From JACRCE01 sp038043305 (GTDB taxonomy: Bacteria; Desulfobacterota; GWC2-55-46): DNA of 19,558 bases. Within the stretch, counting starts at the first letter, position 1, and the number at the start of each line of letters is the position of its first letter. A model generated the notes under the pieces. It did not search any database. It was not told the origin of the DNA and saw nothing but the letters and a program-made list of their open reading frames with translations. The position numbers and the translations under genes were made by a program. The DNA lies in NCBI GenBank assembly GCA_038043305.1, contig JBBTCG010000082.1, positions 1-19,558 on the forward strand, in the 5' to 3' direction. Below, piece after piece: positions 6,432 to 13,589 of the stretch.

Positions 6432-7190
6432 CTATGGCCTTGTCAGCACATACGGGCCGTTCTCGGTTATTGCGACCGTGTGCTCGAAGTGCGCCGAAAG
6501 GCTCCCATCAACGGTTACGGCGGTCCAGCCGTCCTTTAGCACCTTTACGTCGTAAGCGCCCGCGTTTATCATCGGCTCTATCGCCAGAACCATGCCGGGT
6601 TTGAGTCTTGCGCCCATGCCCGGTGAGCCGAAGTTCGGCACCTGCGGCGCTTCGTGAAGGCATATCCCTATGCCGTGGCCCACGAACTCTCTTACAACCG
6701 AAAACCCCTCGGCCTCTACGTGCCTCTGAACCGCGCTCGATATGTCCATGAGCCTGGCCCCGCTTCTCGCCGCGTCAATAGCCTTGTCCAAAGACTCCCG
6801 CGTTACGTTTATAAGCCTCAGAGCCTCGCTCGAGACATTGCCTATCGGAAGCGTAATGGCCGCGTCCGCGTAAAAACCGTCAAGCAACACGCCCACGTCT
6901 ATACTCAATATATCGCCATCCTTGAGTACCCTCCCTGATGGCATGCCGTGCACCACCTCATTGTTCAGCGAGGTGCACAGACAAAACGGGTAATCCCTGT
7001 AGCCTTTGAAGGCCGGCGTTGCCTTTGCCCTTCTTATCTCGTCCTGTGCCAAGCGCTCAAGCTCTAATGTGGCCAAACCCGGCCTTGCCGTCTCTTCAAG
7101 CGCCTTAAGCACACGGGCTACCACCAACCCCGCCCTTCGCATTATCGCTATCTCTTCAGGCGTCTTAAGAATTATTGCTTCGCTTCCCAA
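6432..7190 (-). CDS. map: Methionine aminopeptidase, type I
   Basis: This cytoplasmic metalloprotease removes the initiator Met from nascent proteins. The 252-aa sequence carries all five metal ligands of the family: Asp98 (SIDVG), Asp109 (YADAA), His172 (VGHGIG), Glu205 (AIEPM) and Glu236 (FEHT), plus the substrate-site His81 (EVVHGMPS). There is no N-terminal SH3 or zinc-finger extension, so it is the short bacterial form. The likely start is TTG at 7190, inside the end of adk; GGAG lies 4 nt upstream. The overlap with adk is 26 nt, suggesting translational coupling. An ATG further in (residue 17) would remove conserved sequence. Confidence 0.97.
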   Translation of the reverse strand: MGSEAIILKTPEEIAIMRRAGLVVARVLKALEETARPGLATLELERLAQDEIRRAKATPAFKGYRDYPFCLCTSLNNEVVHGMPSGRVLKDGDILSIDVGVLLDGFYADAAITLPIGNVSSEALRLINVTRESLDKAIDAARSGARLMDISSAVQRHVEAEGFSVVREFVGHGIGICLHEAPQVPNFGSPGMGARLKPGMVLAIEPMINAGAYDVKVLKDGWTAVTVDGSLSAHFEHTVAITENGPYVLTRP

Positions 7191-7824
7191 TTATCTCCAT
7201 GATCGAGCCTGTTATGCCGTCCACTACGCCGGTGCCGTCAATAGCGTTGTAAAGACCCTTTTTCGTATAGTACTCGATGAGCGGGAAGGTCTCCTGCTCA
7301 TAAACGGCAAGGCGCGCCTCTATGGTTTCCTCCTTGTCGTCCTCACGCTGATATATCTCGGACCCGCACTTGTCACAGGCGCCCATGTTGAGCGGCTGGC
7401 TGAATATTATATGATAGTTCGCGCCGCACTTCCTGCATACGCGCCTGCCGGAGAGTCTTTTCAAAAGCATCTTTCTGTCCACCTCGATGCCTATGACATG
7501 GCCGATGCCCTTGCCTATGCCGGCAAGCTGCGCCTCAAGCGCCTCGGCCTGCTTCAGGTTCCTCGGAAAGCCGTCAAGCAGAAAACCTGCGGCGCAATCG
7601 TTCATCATAAGACGCTCTTCAACCATGCTTACGACTATGTCATCGGTTACGAGCGCGCCCCTGTCCATGAACTCCTTTGCCTTTATGCCGAGCACGGTCT
7701 TGTTTTTTACGTTTGCGCGCAGGATGTCGCCGGTTGATATCTGCGGTATATGAAGAGTGTCCGAGAGTATCTTGCCCTGCGTGCCTTTGCCTGCGCCCGG
7801 TGCGCCGAGCAGTATTAGATTCAT
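7165..7824 (-). CDS. adk: Adenylate kinase with zinc-binding lid
   Basis: Adenylate kinase interconverts ATP plus AMP with two ADP. Of its 219 aa, residues 7-16 are the P-loop GAPGAGKGTQ, followed by the AMP-binding region STGDILRA and the DGFPRNLKQAEAL motif. The lid has four cysteines in a C-X2-C-X16-C-X2-C arrangement (CRKCG...CDKCG), the structural zinc site found in Gram-positive and many other bacterial forms but absent in E. coli. The ATG at 7824 has only a weak ribosome-binding site. It sits between secY (78-nt gap) and map (26-nt overlap). Confidence 0.98.
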   Translation of the reverse strand: MNLILLGAPGAGKGTQGKILSDTLHIPQISTGDILRANVKNKTVLGIKAKEFMDRGALVTDDIVVSMVEERLMMNDCAAGFLLDGFPRNLKQAEALEAQLAGIGKGIGHVIGIEVDRKMLLKRLSGRRVCRKCGANYHIIFSQPLNMGACDKCGSEIYQREDDKEETIEARLAVYEQETFPLIEYYTKKGLYNAIDGTGVVDGITGSIMEIIGKRSNNS

Positions 7825-7902
7825 AATGTTTTTCTATCTTTGCAGCCGCGCCATTCGGTTCACCTATCCGAGGCCGACACCGTGCTTGGCCATGCCGCTA
7901 TT

Positions 7903-9210
7903 TTAAAACCTTCCCTTGATCCTGCCTTTTTTGAGAAGCCCGTCGTAGCTCCTTGCGAGCATGTGGGACTCTATCTGTTGGGCGGTATCCATCGCAACGC
8001 CAACGACTATCAAAAGCGCCGTGCCGCCGAAGTAAAAAGGCGCGTTGAACTGCACCACTAAGAAAGACGGCAACACGCATACTATCGCCAGATAAAGTGC
8101 GCCCCAGAGCGTAAGGCGCGTGAGCACGGTGTCTATGTAGTCAGCGGTATTGGCGCCCGGCCTGATGCCCGGCACATAGCCGCCGTTTTTCTTGAGGTTC
8201 TCCGCCACTTCCTTTGGATTGAACTGCACCGCCGTATAAAAAAAAGTAAAGAATATGATAAAGGCCACGTACAATACGTTATACAAAATACCGTCAGGCT
8301 GCAAACTGGCGGCAACCGTCTTCATAAACGGAACGGCGATGAAACTCGCAATCGTTGCCGGAAAGACTATTATGGAGGAGGCGAATATCGGCGGGATAAC
8401 GCCAGCCGAATTGAGCTTCAACGGCAGGTGCTGAACGCCTCCGCCGAGCACCTTTCGACCTACCACCCTCTTTGGATACTGTATGGGTATCTTACGCATC
8501 GCCATCTCCATGAAGACGATGCAGGCGACAACCACCGCCATCAGCCCGGCAAGGAAAAGCAGGATGAATATGCTCATCTCTCCGGCCCTTACGAGCTGAA
8601 CGGTATGGAACACGGCCGCCGGCAGGTTCGCCACTATGCCGACGAATATGATGAGAGAGATGCCGTTGCCTATCCCGCGCTCGGTTATCTGTTCTCCGAG
8701 CCACATAAGAAAGGCCGTGCCTGACGTAAGCGTTATAACCGTGAATATCCTGAAATACCAGCCGGGATGGATGACTATGCTCTCGCCGGCCTGTCCAGAC
8801 ATGCTCTCAAGGCCAACGGCTATCATCGTGCCCTGCACCACGGCAAGGACGATGGTCAGATACCTTGTGTACTGGGTTATGGTCTTCCTGCCGGACTCGC
8901 CTTCCTTGGAGAGTTTCTCAAGATGAGGAACCACCGAGGTAAGAAGTTGCAGGATGATGGATGCGCTGATGTACGGCATGATGCCGAGCGAGAAAACGGA
9001 AAAACGCTCAAGCGCGCCGCCCGTGAACATGGTCGCAAAGTCGAGGAGCGTTCCGCTCGACGCCTTGAAAAAACCGGCCAGCGCCTCGGCATCAACGCCG
9101 GGCGTCGGGATGAACACGCCGATCCTGAAGACCGCAAGGGCTATAAGCGTTATGAGGATACGCCTGTTAAGCTCCGGCACTTTGCCTATGTTCGTGGCAA
9201 GTCCAGCCAA
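7903..9210 (-). CDS. secY: Preprotein translocase channel subunit SecY
   Basis: SecY forms the membrane pore through which SecA-driven or co-translational export occurs. The 435-aa protein shows the family N-terminus ending in FRIGVFIPTPGVD, the plug region after it, and about ten hydrophobic segments. Conserved parts include ITERGIGNGISLIIF, RKIPIQYPKR in the cytosolic loop, and the KKNGGYVPGIRPG loop. The start is TTG at 9210; the GAGG ribosome-binding site lies inside the last codons of rplO, from which it is separated by 1 nt, so coupling is likely. The length matches the family norm. Confidence 0.98.
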   Translation of the reverse strand: MAGLATNIGKVPELNRRILITLIALAVFRIGVFIPTPGVDAEALAGFFKASSGTLLDFATMFTGGALERFSVFSLGIMPYISASIILQLLTSVVPHLEKLSKEGESGRKTITQYTRYLTIVLAVVQGTMIAVGLESMSGQAGESIVIHPGWYFRIFTVITLTSGTAFLMWLGEQITERGIGNGISLIIFVGIVANLPAAVFHTVQLVRAGEMSIFILLFLAGLMAVVVACIVFMEMAMRKIPIQYPKRVVGRKVLGGGVQHLPLKLNSAGVIPPIFASSIIVFPATIASFIAVPFMKTVAASLQPDGILYNVLYVAFIIFFTFFYTAVQFNPKEVAENLKKNGGYVPGIRPGANTADYIDTVLTRLTLWGALYLAIVCVLPSFLVVQFNAPFYFGGTALLIVVGVAMDTAQQIESHMLARSYDGLLKKGRIKGRF

Positions 9211-9211
9211 C

Positions 9212-9652
9212 TTATATAACCTCGCTCGTGCCGCCGGCGGCCTTTATCTTTTCTACGGCCGATGCGCTGAACTTGTTGGCCTTAACCGTAATAGCTGTAC
9301 TTATCTCACCGTCGCCAAGCACCTTCACGAGTCCCTTGCCGCCCTTGGCCATGCCGCGCTGGGAAATAGTCTCGGGGTCCGCAACCTCGCCCGCCTTAAA
9401 GGCGTTGGCAAGCTGGCCGACGTTCACGATCCGGTAAATCGTCCTGAATACGTTTGTAAACCCGCGCTTTGGGAGACGCCTTTGCAAAGGCATCTGACCG
9501 CCCTCAAACCCGGGCTTTATACTGCCGCCGGACCTTGCGGTCTGTCCCTTGCCGCCTTTACCAGAGGTCTTGCCTGAACCTCCACCTTCTCCGCGTCCAA
9601 CACGTTTTCTATTCTTATTTGCGCCCTTTGGCGCTTTGAGTCTGTCAAGCAT
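9212..9652 (-). CDS. rplO: Large-subunit ribosomal protein L15
   Basis: L15 is a late 50S assembly protein that threads a basic, glycine-rich extension through 23S rRNA. The 146-aa sequence has this extension (GRGEGGGSGKTSGKGGKGQ) followed by GFEGGQMPLQRRLPKRGF and a globular C-terminal half ending SASAVEKIKAAGGTSEVI. The length is typical. The ATG at 9652 has GGAGA about 9 nt upstream. A wide 176-nt spacer separates it from rpmD upstream. Confidence 0.97.
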   Translation of the reverse strand: MLDRLKAPKGANKNRKRVGRGEGGGSGKTSGKGGKGQTARSGGSIKPGFEGGQMPLQRRLPKRGFTNVFRTIYRIVNVGQLANAFKAGEVADPETISQRGMAKGGKGLVKVLGDGEISTAITVKANKFSASAVEKIKAAGGTSEVI

Positions 9653-9828
9653 GATAATCTGTCTCCGTCGTGCCGTCGGGATTATTATTTAAAAACGGCT
9701 ATAGTGAAAAGTTGATATGTTAGCATTCTTTTACGGCAAAGGGAAGCTTTTTCAGTCTATACCTTAAAGGCCGTGAGCCGTGACCGTGAAAAACAAAGAC
9801 CGCATGGGGCTCAAGCGCAATGGTTGGC
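9653..9828. other. Expanded rpmD-rplO spacer with short repeats
   Basis: These 176 bases inside the spc operon hold no gene. On the minus strand, CACGG occurs three times almost in tandem (9771-9788), and two related units, GCTCAAGCGC and GCTTAAGCGC, lie at about 9810-9837 at the rpmD end. I see no convincing promoter or terminator. Spacers here are usually only a few nucleotides in well-studied bacteria. Confidence 0.4.
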
Positions 9829-10023
9829 TTAAGCGCCGTTACTCTCCCCCTCAACGCACACGAGGTGGTTAACCTTGCGTATCATGCCGCGCACCTGAGG
9901 ACTGTCATTTAGAAGCTTTGTTGAGTTGATCTTCTTCAACCCAAGTCCAAGAAGCGTCTGTTTCTGCCGTTCCGTAGACTCTATCTTGCTTTTTTTAAGA
10001 ATTACTCTTATCTGTTTTTTCAC
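9829..10023 (-). CDS. rpmD: Large-subunit ribosomal protein L30
   Basis: L30 is a small 50S protein binding 23S rRNA. From the GTG at 10023 it is 64 aa: KKQIRVILKKSKIES, then LGLGLKKINSTKLLNDSPQVRGMIRKVNHLV, matching the family ferredoxin-like fold and length of about 60. I prefer this GTG because GAGG lies 7 nt upstream; the TTG at 10029 would leave almost no spacing. It lies between rpsE and rplO, the standard position. Confidence 0.95.
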   Translation of the reverse strand: MKKQIRVILKKSKIESTERQKQTLLGLGLKKINSTKLLNDSPQVRGMIRKVNHLVCVEGESNGA

Positions 10024-10124
10024 CGTCAAACCTCAGTCTCTGCCTTATTCGTTATTTCCGTTTTTTGCTTAAAGGCTGCGCTGCTGAAAGGATTGTCTCC
10101 TCAACGCATCACGTTTACGGCCTT

Positions 10125-10616
10125 TTACTGACTGACGCGCCTGCCCCTCGACTCAGCCATCGTCTCATGGCTTCTGATCTGTCTTAGCGCGTCAAGCGTG
10201 GCCTTCACGACGTTATGCGGATTGCTCGTGCCAAGCGACTTTGTAAGCACGTTCGATATGCCCACGGCCTCTATGACCGCCCTGACGCCGCCGCCGGCTA
10301 TTATGCCGGTTCCGGCGGACGCCGGTCTTAAAAACACCCTGCCCGCGCCAAAGGTGCCGGTTACTTCATAAGGTATCGTTCCCTCGGCCACAGGGACGTG
10401 GAACAGCGATTTTTTTGCCTGCTCTATGGCCTTGCGTATCGCCTCAGGCACCTCGTTTGCCTTGCCAAGCCCCATACCCACGTGGCCTTTGCCGTCACCG
10501 ACGACTACGATCGCGTTAAAGCTGAACCGCTTGCCGCCCTTGACAACCTTGGCAACCCTGTTAAGGTATACAAGCTTATCCTTCAACTCCAGGGAACCTG
10601 CGTCTATCTTCTCCAA
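10125..10616 (-). CDS. rpsE: Small-subunit ribosomal protein S5
   Basis: S5 shapes the mRNA entry tunnel of the 30S subunit and affects decoding accuracy. The 163-aa protein has the N-terminal double-stranded-RNA-binding-like domain (LVYLNRVAKVVKGGKRFSFNAIVVVGDG) and the C-terminal domain with FLRPASAGTGIIAGGGVRAVIEAVG. The likely start is TTG at 10616, giving MEKIDAGSLELKDK; GGAGG lies 5 nt upstream. An upstream ATG at 10628 overlaps that ribosome-binding site and would add four residues. A 129-nt spacer with a hairpin repeat separates it from rplR. Confidence 0.97.
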   Translation of the reverse strand: MEKIDAGSLELKDKLVYLNRVAKVVKGGKRFSFNAIVVVGDGKGHVGMGLGKANEVPEAIRKAIEQAKKSLFHVPVAEGTIPYEVTGTFGAGRVFLRPASAGTGIIAGGGVRAVIEAVGISNVLTKSLGTSNPHNVVKATLDALRQIRSHETMAESRGRRVSQ

Positions 10617-10702
10617 ACAAACCTCCATGTGAGACGATTATCGGTTAAGGAATATCTTTACTGACTTTTCGCCAACCGTCCGCTGGGAACCATCCTTAAA
10701 AA

Positions 10703-10744
10703 GGGCTGCCCTGCAAACGCGCAGACCTACGAGGTCTGCCCTAC
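10703..10744. repeat. REP-like hairpin element between rplR and rpsE
   Basis: GCAGACCT (10721-10728) pairs perfectly with AGGTCTGC (10732-10739) around a 3-nt loop. A related half-unit GGGCTGCCCTGC (10703-10714) resembles GGTCTGCCCTAC (10733-10744), so the element looks like two copies of one short motif. It ends 1 nt from the rplR stop codon. On the minus strand it is followed by CCCTTTTT, so it could act as a weak attenuator as well as being a dispersed repeat. Confidence 0.55.
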
Positions 10745-10745
10745 A

Positions 10746-11114
10746 TTAAAAGTCAAGCCCCGCAGCCCTTGCGCCGTCCGCAAGAAACTGCACTCGCCCG
10801 TGATACAGATACCCGCTCCTGTCAAATACAATCTTTTTAACGCCAGCCTCAAGCGCCCTTTTAGCGCACAGTTCTCCGACCTTCTTGGCGGCATCCTGCC
10901 CCTTGAGCTTGGCAACGACAGCGGCAAGCTCCTTGCACTTGGTGGAGGCTGCGGCAATGGTCTTACCAGCGCAGTCGTCTATGACCTGAGCATAAATATG
11001 CTTGTTGCTCCTGTATACGTTAAGCCTCGGACGATCAGCCGTGCCTTTAACCTTTTTCCTGACGCGGAATTTGCGTCTTTCCCATCCGGTGGTGTTTTGT
11101 GTCCTTGCCTGCAT
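10746..11114 (-). CDS. rplR: Large-subunit ribosomal protein L18
   Basis: L18 binds 5S rRNA and, with L5, docks it into the central protuberance of the 50S subunit. The 122-aa protein shows RRKFRVRKKVKGTADRPRLNVYRSNKHIYAQVIDD, then the central helix region and the terminal KKIVFDRSGYLYHGRVQFLADGARAAGLDF. The length is normal (about 117-122). The ATG at 11114 follows the rplF stop by 3 nt with GGAGGG upstream, so the two are tightly coupled. Confidence 0.98.
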   Translation of the reverse strand: MQARTQNTTGWERRKFRVRKKVKGTADRPRLNVYRSNKHIYAQVIDDCAGKTIAAASTKCKELAAVVAKLKGQDAAKKVGELCAKRALEAGVKKIVFDRSGYLYHGRVQFLADGARAAGLDF

Positions 11115-11117
11115 CTC

Positions 11118-11675
11118 TTATTTCCCTCCCGCGGCCTTACCGGCCTTACCGGCCTTTCTTCTGATTACCTCGTTCGCATACTTTATGCCCTTGCCCTTAT
11201 AAGGCTCAGGCGGCCTAAAACTCCTTATATTCGCGGCGACATGGCCGACAAGCTGCTTGTCCGGCCCCTTGATCAGCAAACTGGTCTGCTTGTCCACCGA
11301 CGCGGTAATGCCCTTTGGCAGTTCATACTTGACGGGGTGCGAAAACCCAAGAGACATATTTACGACGTTGCCGGCTACGTCCGCCTTGTATCCAACCCCG
11401 ACTATTTCAAGCCTTTTCTCGAACCCGGTGTTAACGCCCTGCACCATGTTCGCGGCAAGCGTCCTTGTAAGTCCATGAAGCGACCTTGCAAGCCGCGAGT
11501 CATCCGCCCTTCCGACCTCGATTGTCGAACCCTTTATGTCCATCTTTATCTCAGGTCTGACGGCAAGTTCCAGAGCGCCCAGCGGCCCTGACGCCTTAAA
11601 GAGCCTTCCTCTTTCATCGAACGCCACCTTTACGCCGGCAGGCACTGTTATTGGGTTTTTACCTATTCTTGACAT
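11118..11675 (-). CDS. rplF: Large-subunit ribosomal protein L6
   Basis: L6 lies near the factor-binding site of the 50S subunit beside the sarcin-ricin loop. The 185-aa protein has the start SRIGKNPITVPAGVKV, two tandem L6 folds, and the C-terminal signature GPDKQLVGHVAANIRSFRPPEPYKGKGIKY. The tail is short, basic and Gly/Ala/Lys-rich. The ATG at 11675 has AAGGA upstream. The gene lies between rpsH and rplR in standard order. Confidence 0.98.
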   Translation of the reverse strand: MSRIGKNPITVPAGVKVAFDERGRLFKASGPLGALELAVRPEIKMDIKGSTIEVGRADDSRLARSLHGLTRTLAANMVQGVNTGFEKRLEIVGVGYKADVAGNVVNMSLGFSHPVKYELPKGITASVDKQTSLLIKGPDKQLVGHVAANIRSFRPPEPYKGKGIKYANEVIRRKAGKAGKAAGGK

Positions 11676-11701
11676 GGCATTCCTTGTCTATAATCCTTCT
11701 C

Positions 11702-12100
11702 TTAATATATGGTGCAAAGCAGCTCGCCGCCTATGCCCATCTCCCTTGCCTTCCTGTCCGTCATGATACCCTTGGAGGTTGAGATGATGGCAATGCCTGA
11801 GCCGTTCAGAACCGTGGGTATCTCTTCCTTGCCCACGTATTTTCTGAGACCGGGCTTACTGGCGCGCTTCAAATTCGTTATAACGCCCTTCTTTGACGGC
11901 GTGTATTTAAGCTGGAGCTTTATAAAATTTCGCGCGTTTTCCTTGGTCTGGGTAAAGTCCTTGATGTAGCCCTCTTCCTTGAGTATCTTCGCTATCTCCA
12001 GCTTGATCTTGGAAGACCCAACCGTTACGTCGCGCTTTCTGGCCTGAGCCGCATTCCGTATCCTTGTAAGCAAATCCGCTATCGGGTCAGTCATGGACAT
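11702..12100 (-). CDS. rpsH: Small-subunit ribosomal protein S8
   Basis: S8 is an early 16S rRNA binder of the 30S central domain and in E. coli represses the spc operon. The 132-aa sequence begins MSMTDPIADLLTRIRNA and ends with the family signature STSKGIMTDRKAREMGIGGELLCTIY. I take the first ATG (12100), about 10 nt after GGAG; the next ATG two codons on is too far. Length matches the family. I saw no obvious S8-type operator in the rplE leader region. Confidence 0.98.
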   Translation of the reverse strand: MSMTDPIADLLTRIRNAAQARKRDVTVGSSKIKLEIAKILKEEGYIKDFTQTKENARNFIKLQLKYTPSKKGVITNLKRASKPGLRKYVGKEEIPTVLNGSGIAIISTSKGIMTDRKAREMGIGGELLCTIY

Positions 12101-12222
12101 CTTCTGCTCTCTCCTTCTGAAATTCGGGCACCGCGAGTCCTTCCATGATTGAAAGGATAGCGGACCGCATTATAACTATTTTTTCGCAAGGCCCTTAACC
12201 TTGCCCAGACAGACCGCTATAC

Positions 12223-12408
12223 TTACCAGCTCGACTTTATAACGCCCGGAAGCTCGCCCTTCAGGGCCATCTTCCTGAAGCACAGCCTGCACATTTTGAA
12301 CTTCCTGTAATATGCGCGCGACCTGCCGCATATCGGGCAACGATTGTACGCCCTGACCTGAAACTTAGGCTTTCTCTTCGCCTTTGCTATTAATGATTTC
12401 TTAGCCAA
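12223..12408 (-). CDS. rpsN: Small-subunit ribosomal protein S14, zinc type (type Z)
   Basis: S14 sits on the 30S head. This is the short 61-aa zinc-binding form with Cys24, Cys27, Cys40 and Cys43 (CPICG and CRLC), rather than the long zinc-free form of about 100 aa. The tail RKMALKGELPGVIKSSW is typical. The start codon is TTG at 12408, with AGGGG about 7 nt upstream; no nearby ATG exists. It lies between rplE and rpsH in standard order, with a 122-nt spacer before rpsH. Confidence 0.98.
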   Translation of the reverse strand: MAKKSLIAKAKRKPKFQVRAYNRCPICGRSRAYYRKFKMCRLCFRKMALKGELPGVIKSSW

Positions 12409-12459
12409 TCTGAAACCCCTCTTATACTGTCGTTTGACGGCGCACGGGACAACCGTGCC

Positions 12460-13002
12460 CTACTTCTTGAACGGCATTCCCATGTGTTTCAAAAGCGCCT
12501 TTGCCTCTTCGTCGGTCTTCGCGTTCGTGGCGATGGTTATATTCATGCCGCGGAGCTTGTCAATCTTGTCGTACTCGATCTCCGGGAATATTATCTGTTC
12601 CTTGATGCCGGCGGTGTAGTTGCCCCTGCCGTCAAAGGATTTATCCGGCATGCCCTTGAAGTCCCTTATGCGCGGGATGCTGAAGTTGACGAACCTGTCG
12701 TAGAACTCGTACATCTTCGCGCCCCTGAGCGTTACCATGCAGCCTATCGGCATCCCGACCCTGAGCTTGAAGGTCGCAATGGACTTCTTCGCCTTTGTGA
12801 CAACCGGCTTTTGTCCGGTAATCATCGTCATGTCGCGCACTGCGGCGTCAATTACCTTTACGTCCGTTACGGCCTCGCCAAGCCCCATGTTCAGGACTAT
12901 CTTTTCAAGTCTCGGAACCTGACAGACGTTCGTGTACTTAAATTCCTTCATCATCGCGGGCACGACTTCTTTGGTATAAATCCCTTTAAGCCTTACCGTC
13001 AT
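12460..13002 (-). CDS. rplE: Large-subunit ribosomal protein L5
   Basis: L5 binds 5S rRNA and contacts P-site tRNA and the 30S head. The 180-aa protein carries VPRLEKIVLNMGLGEAV, RVGMPIGCMVTLRG, and the IRDFKG / IFPEIEYDKIDKLRGMNITIATNAKT region. I chose the ATG at 13002, giving the usual start MTVRLKGIYTKEVVPAMMKEF and an ATGA overlap with the rplX stop, a standard coupling arrangement. An upstream start in the same frame (13023) would add seven unrelated residues. Confidence 0.98.
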   Translation of the reverse strand: MTVRLKGIYTKEVVPAMMKEFKYTNVCQVPRLEKIVLNMGLGEAVTDVKVIDAAVRDMTMITGQKPVVTKAKKSIATFKLRVGMPIGCMVTLRGAKMYEFYDRFVNFSIPRIRDFKGMPDKSFDGRGNYTAGIKEQIIFPEIEYDKIDKLRGMNITIATNAKTDEEAKALLKHMGMPFKK

Positions 13003-13319
13003 TTGCCGATTACCTCTCCGCACTTTTTGCAGACCCTGACCTTGGTCTTGTCTTCCAGCAACTTAGCGCCTGTCCTCACCGGCCCCTTGCACTTGGCGCA
13101 AAGGATCATCACGTTGGATACGGCGATCGGGGCTTCCTTCTCTATGATGCCGCCGTGCTTATACTTTGCCGAGGGCTTCTGGTGGCGCTTTACGACGTTG
13201 ACCTTCTCTACGAAGACAACGCCCTTATCGGGATTTACCCTCATCACCTTGCCGGTCTTGCCCTTATCCTTGCCGGTTATAACCATTATCTGATCGTCTT
13301 TTCTTATGCTTAGGCCCAT
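12999..13319 (-). CDS. rplX: Large-subunit ribosomal protein L24, zinc-ribbon form
   Basis: L24 starts 50S assembly and later sits at the tunnel exit. The 106-aa protein has the KOW motif (DQIMVITGKDKGKTGKVMRVN) and VVKRHQKPSAKYKHGGIIEKEAPI. Its C-terminal part carries Cys74, Cys77, Cys97 and Cys100 (CAKC...CKKC), a predicted zinc ribbon absent in E. coli L24. AAGGA precedes the ATG at 13319. The gene overlaps rplE by 4 nt and is separated from rplN by a 270-nt gap holding a MITE-like element. Confidence 0.97.
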   Translation of the reverse strand: MGLSIRKDDQIMVITGKDKGKTGKVMRVNPDKGVVFVEKVNVVKRHQKPSAKYKHGGIIEKEAPIAVSNVMILCAKCKGPVRTGAKLLEDKTKVRVCKKCGEVIGK

Positions 13320-13334
13320 CGTCGGTTCCTTTTA

Positions 13335-13505
13335 ACAGGCTGCTCACAAACGCCCATCTGCAGCGTTGGCCTCAAAGCTCCTCAATTATCGGCGCACAAC
13401 AAAGTGCGCCTTTTCGTCGCTTCCCTATTGCATAGGGGCCTTGCATCTGCCTGGGTTCCCATTGCGTCTTTTCTTTTTTGCAATGGGAAGATGTGAGCAG
13501 CCTGT
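13335..13505. mobile_element. MITE-like 171-bp element between rplN and rplX
   Basis: A perfect 14-bp terminal inverted repeat pairs ACAGGCTGCTCACA (13335-13348) with TGTGAGCAGCCTGT (13492-13505), and weaker similarity continues inward to about 22 bp. Three internal hairpins are seen: GGCGCAC/GTGCGCC (13391-13397 and 13404-13410), CCCTAT/ATAGGG (13423-13437) and TCCCATTGC/GCAATGGGA (13457-13465 and 13480-13488). TA lies at 13333-13334 and at 13505-13506, a possible target duplication. No transposase is encoded. A 61-codon minus-strand frame overlaps it but looks like repeat sequence. This fits a miniature inverted-repeat element or structured dispersed repeat. Confidence 0.65.
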
Positions 13506-13589
13506 ACAATCTTGAATTTTTCAGCAAACTGTTATTTAATTTCCCGCGTCCCGTCAACTCTTTCCCGTCGTCAAGACTGCCGGGTATTT

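Noticed and set aside
12484..13293. Long plus-strand open frame opposite rplE and rplX
   Set aside because: It mirrors two well-supported genes and shows no recognisable domain.
13391..13414. Terminator for the ribosomal operon inside the rplN-rplX gap
   Set aside because: The hairpin has its T-run only on the plus strand; in the sense direction no U-tract follows, so it should not end the operon transcript.
13372..13557. Minus-strand 61-codon frame between rplN and rplX
   Set aside because: It overlaps the MITE-like element; its sequence is explained by the terminal repeat and hairpins, and I see no protein family in it.
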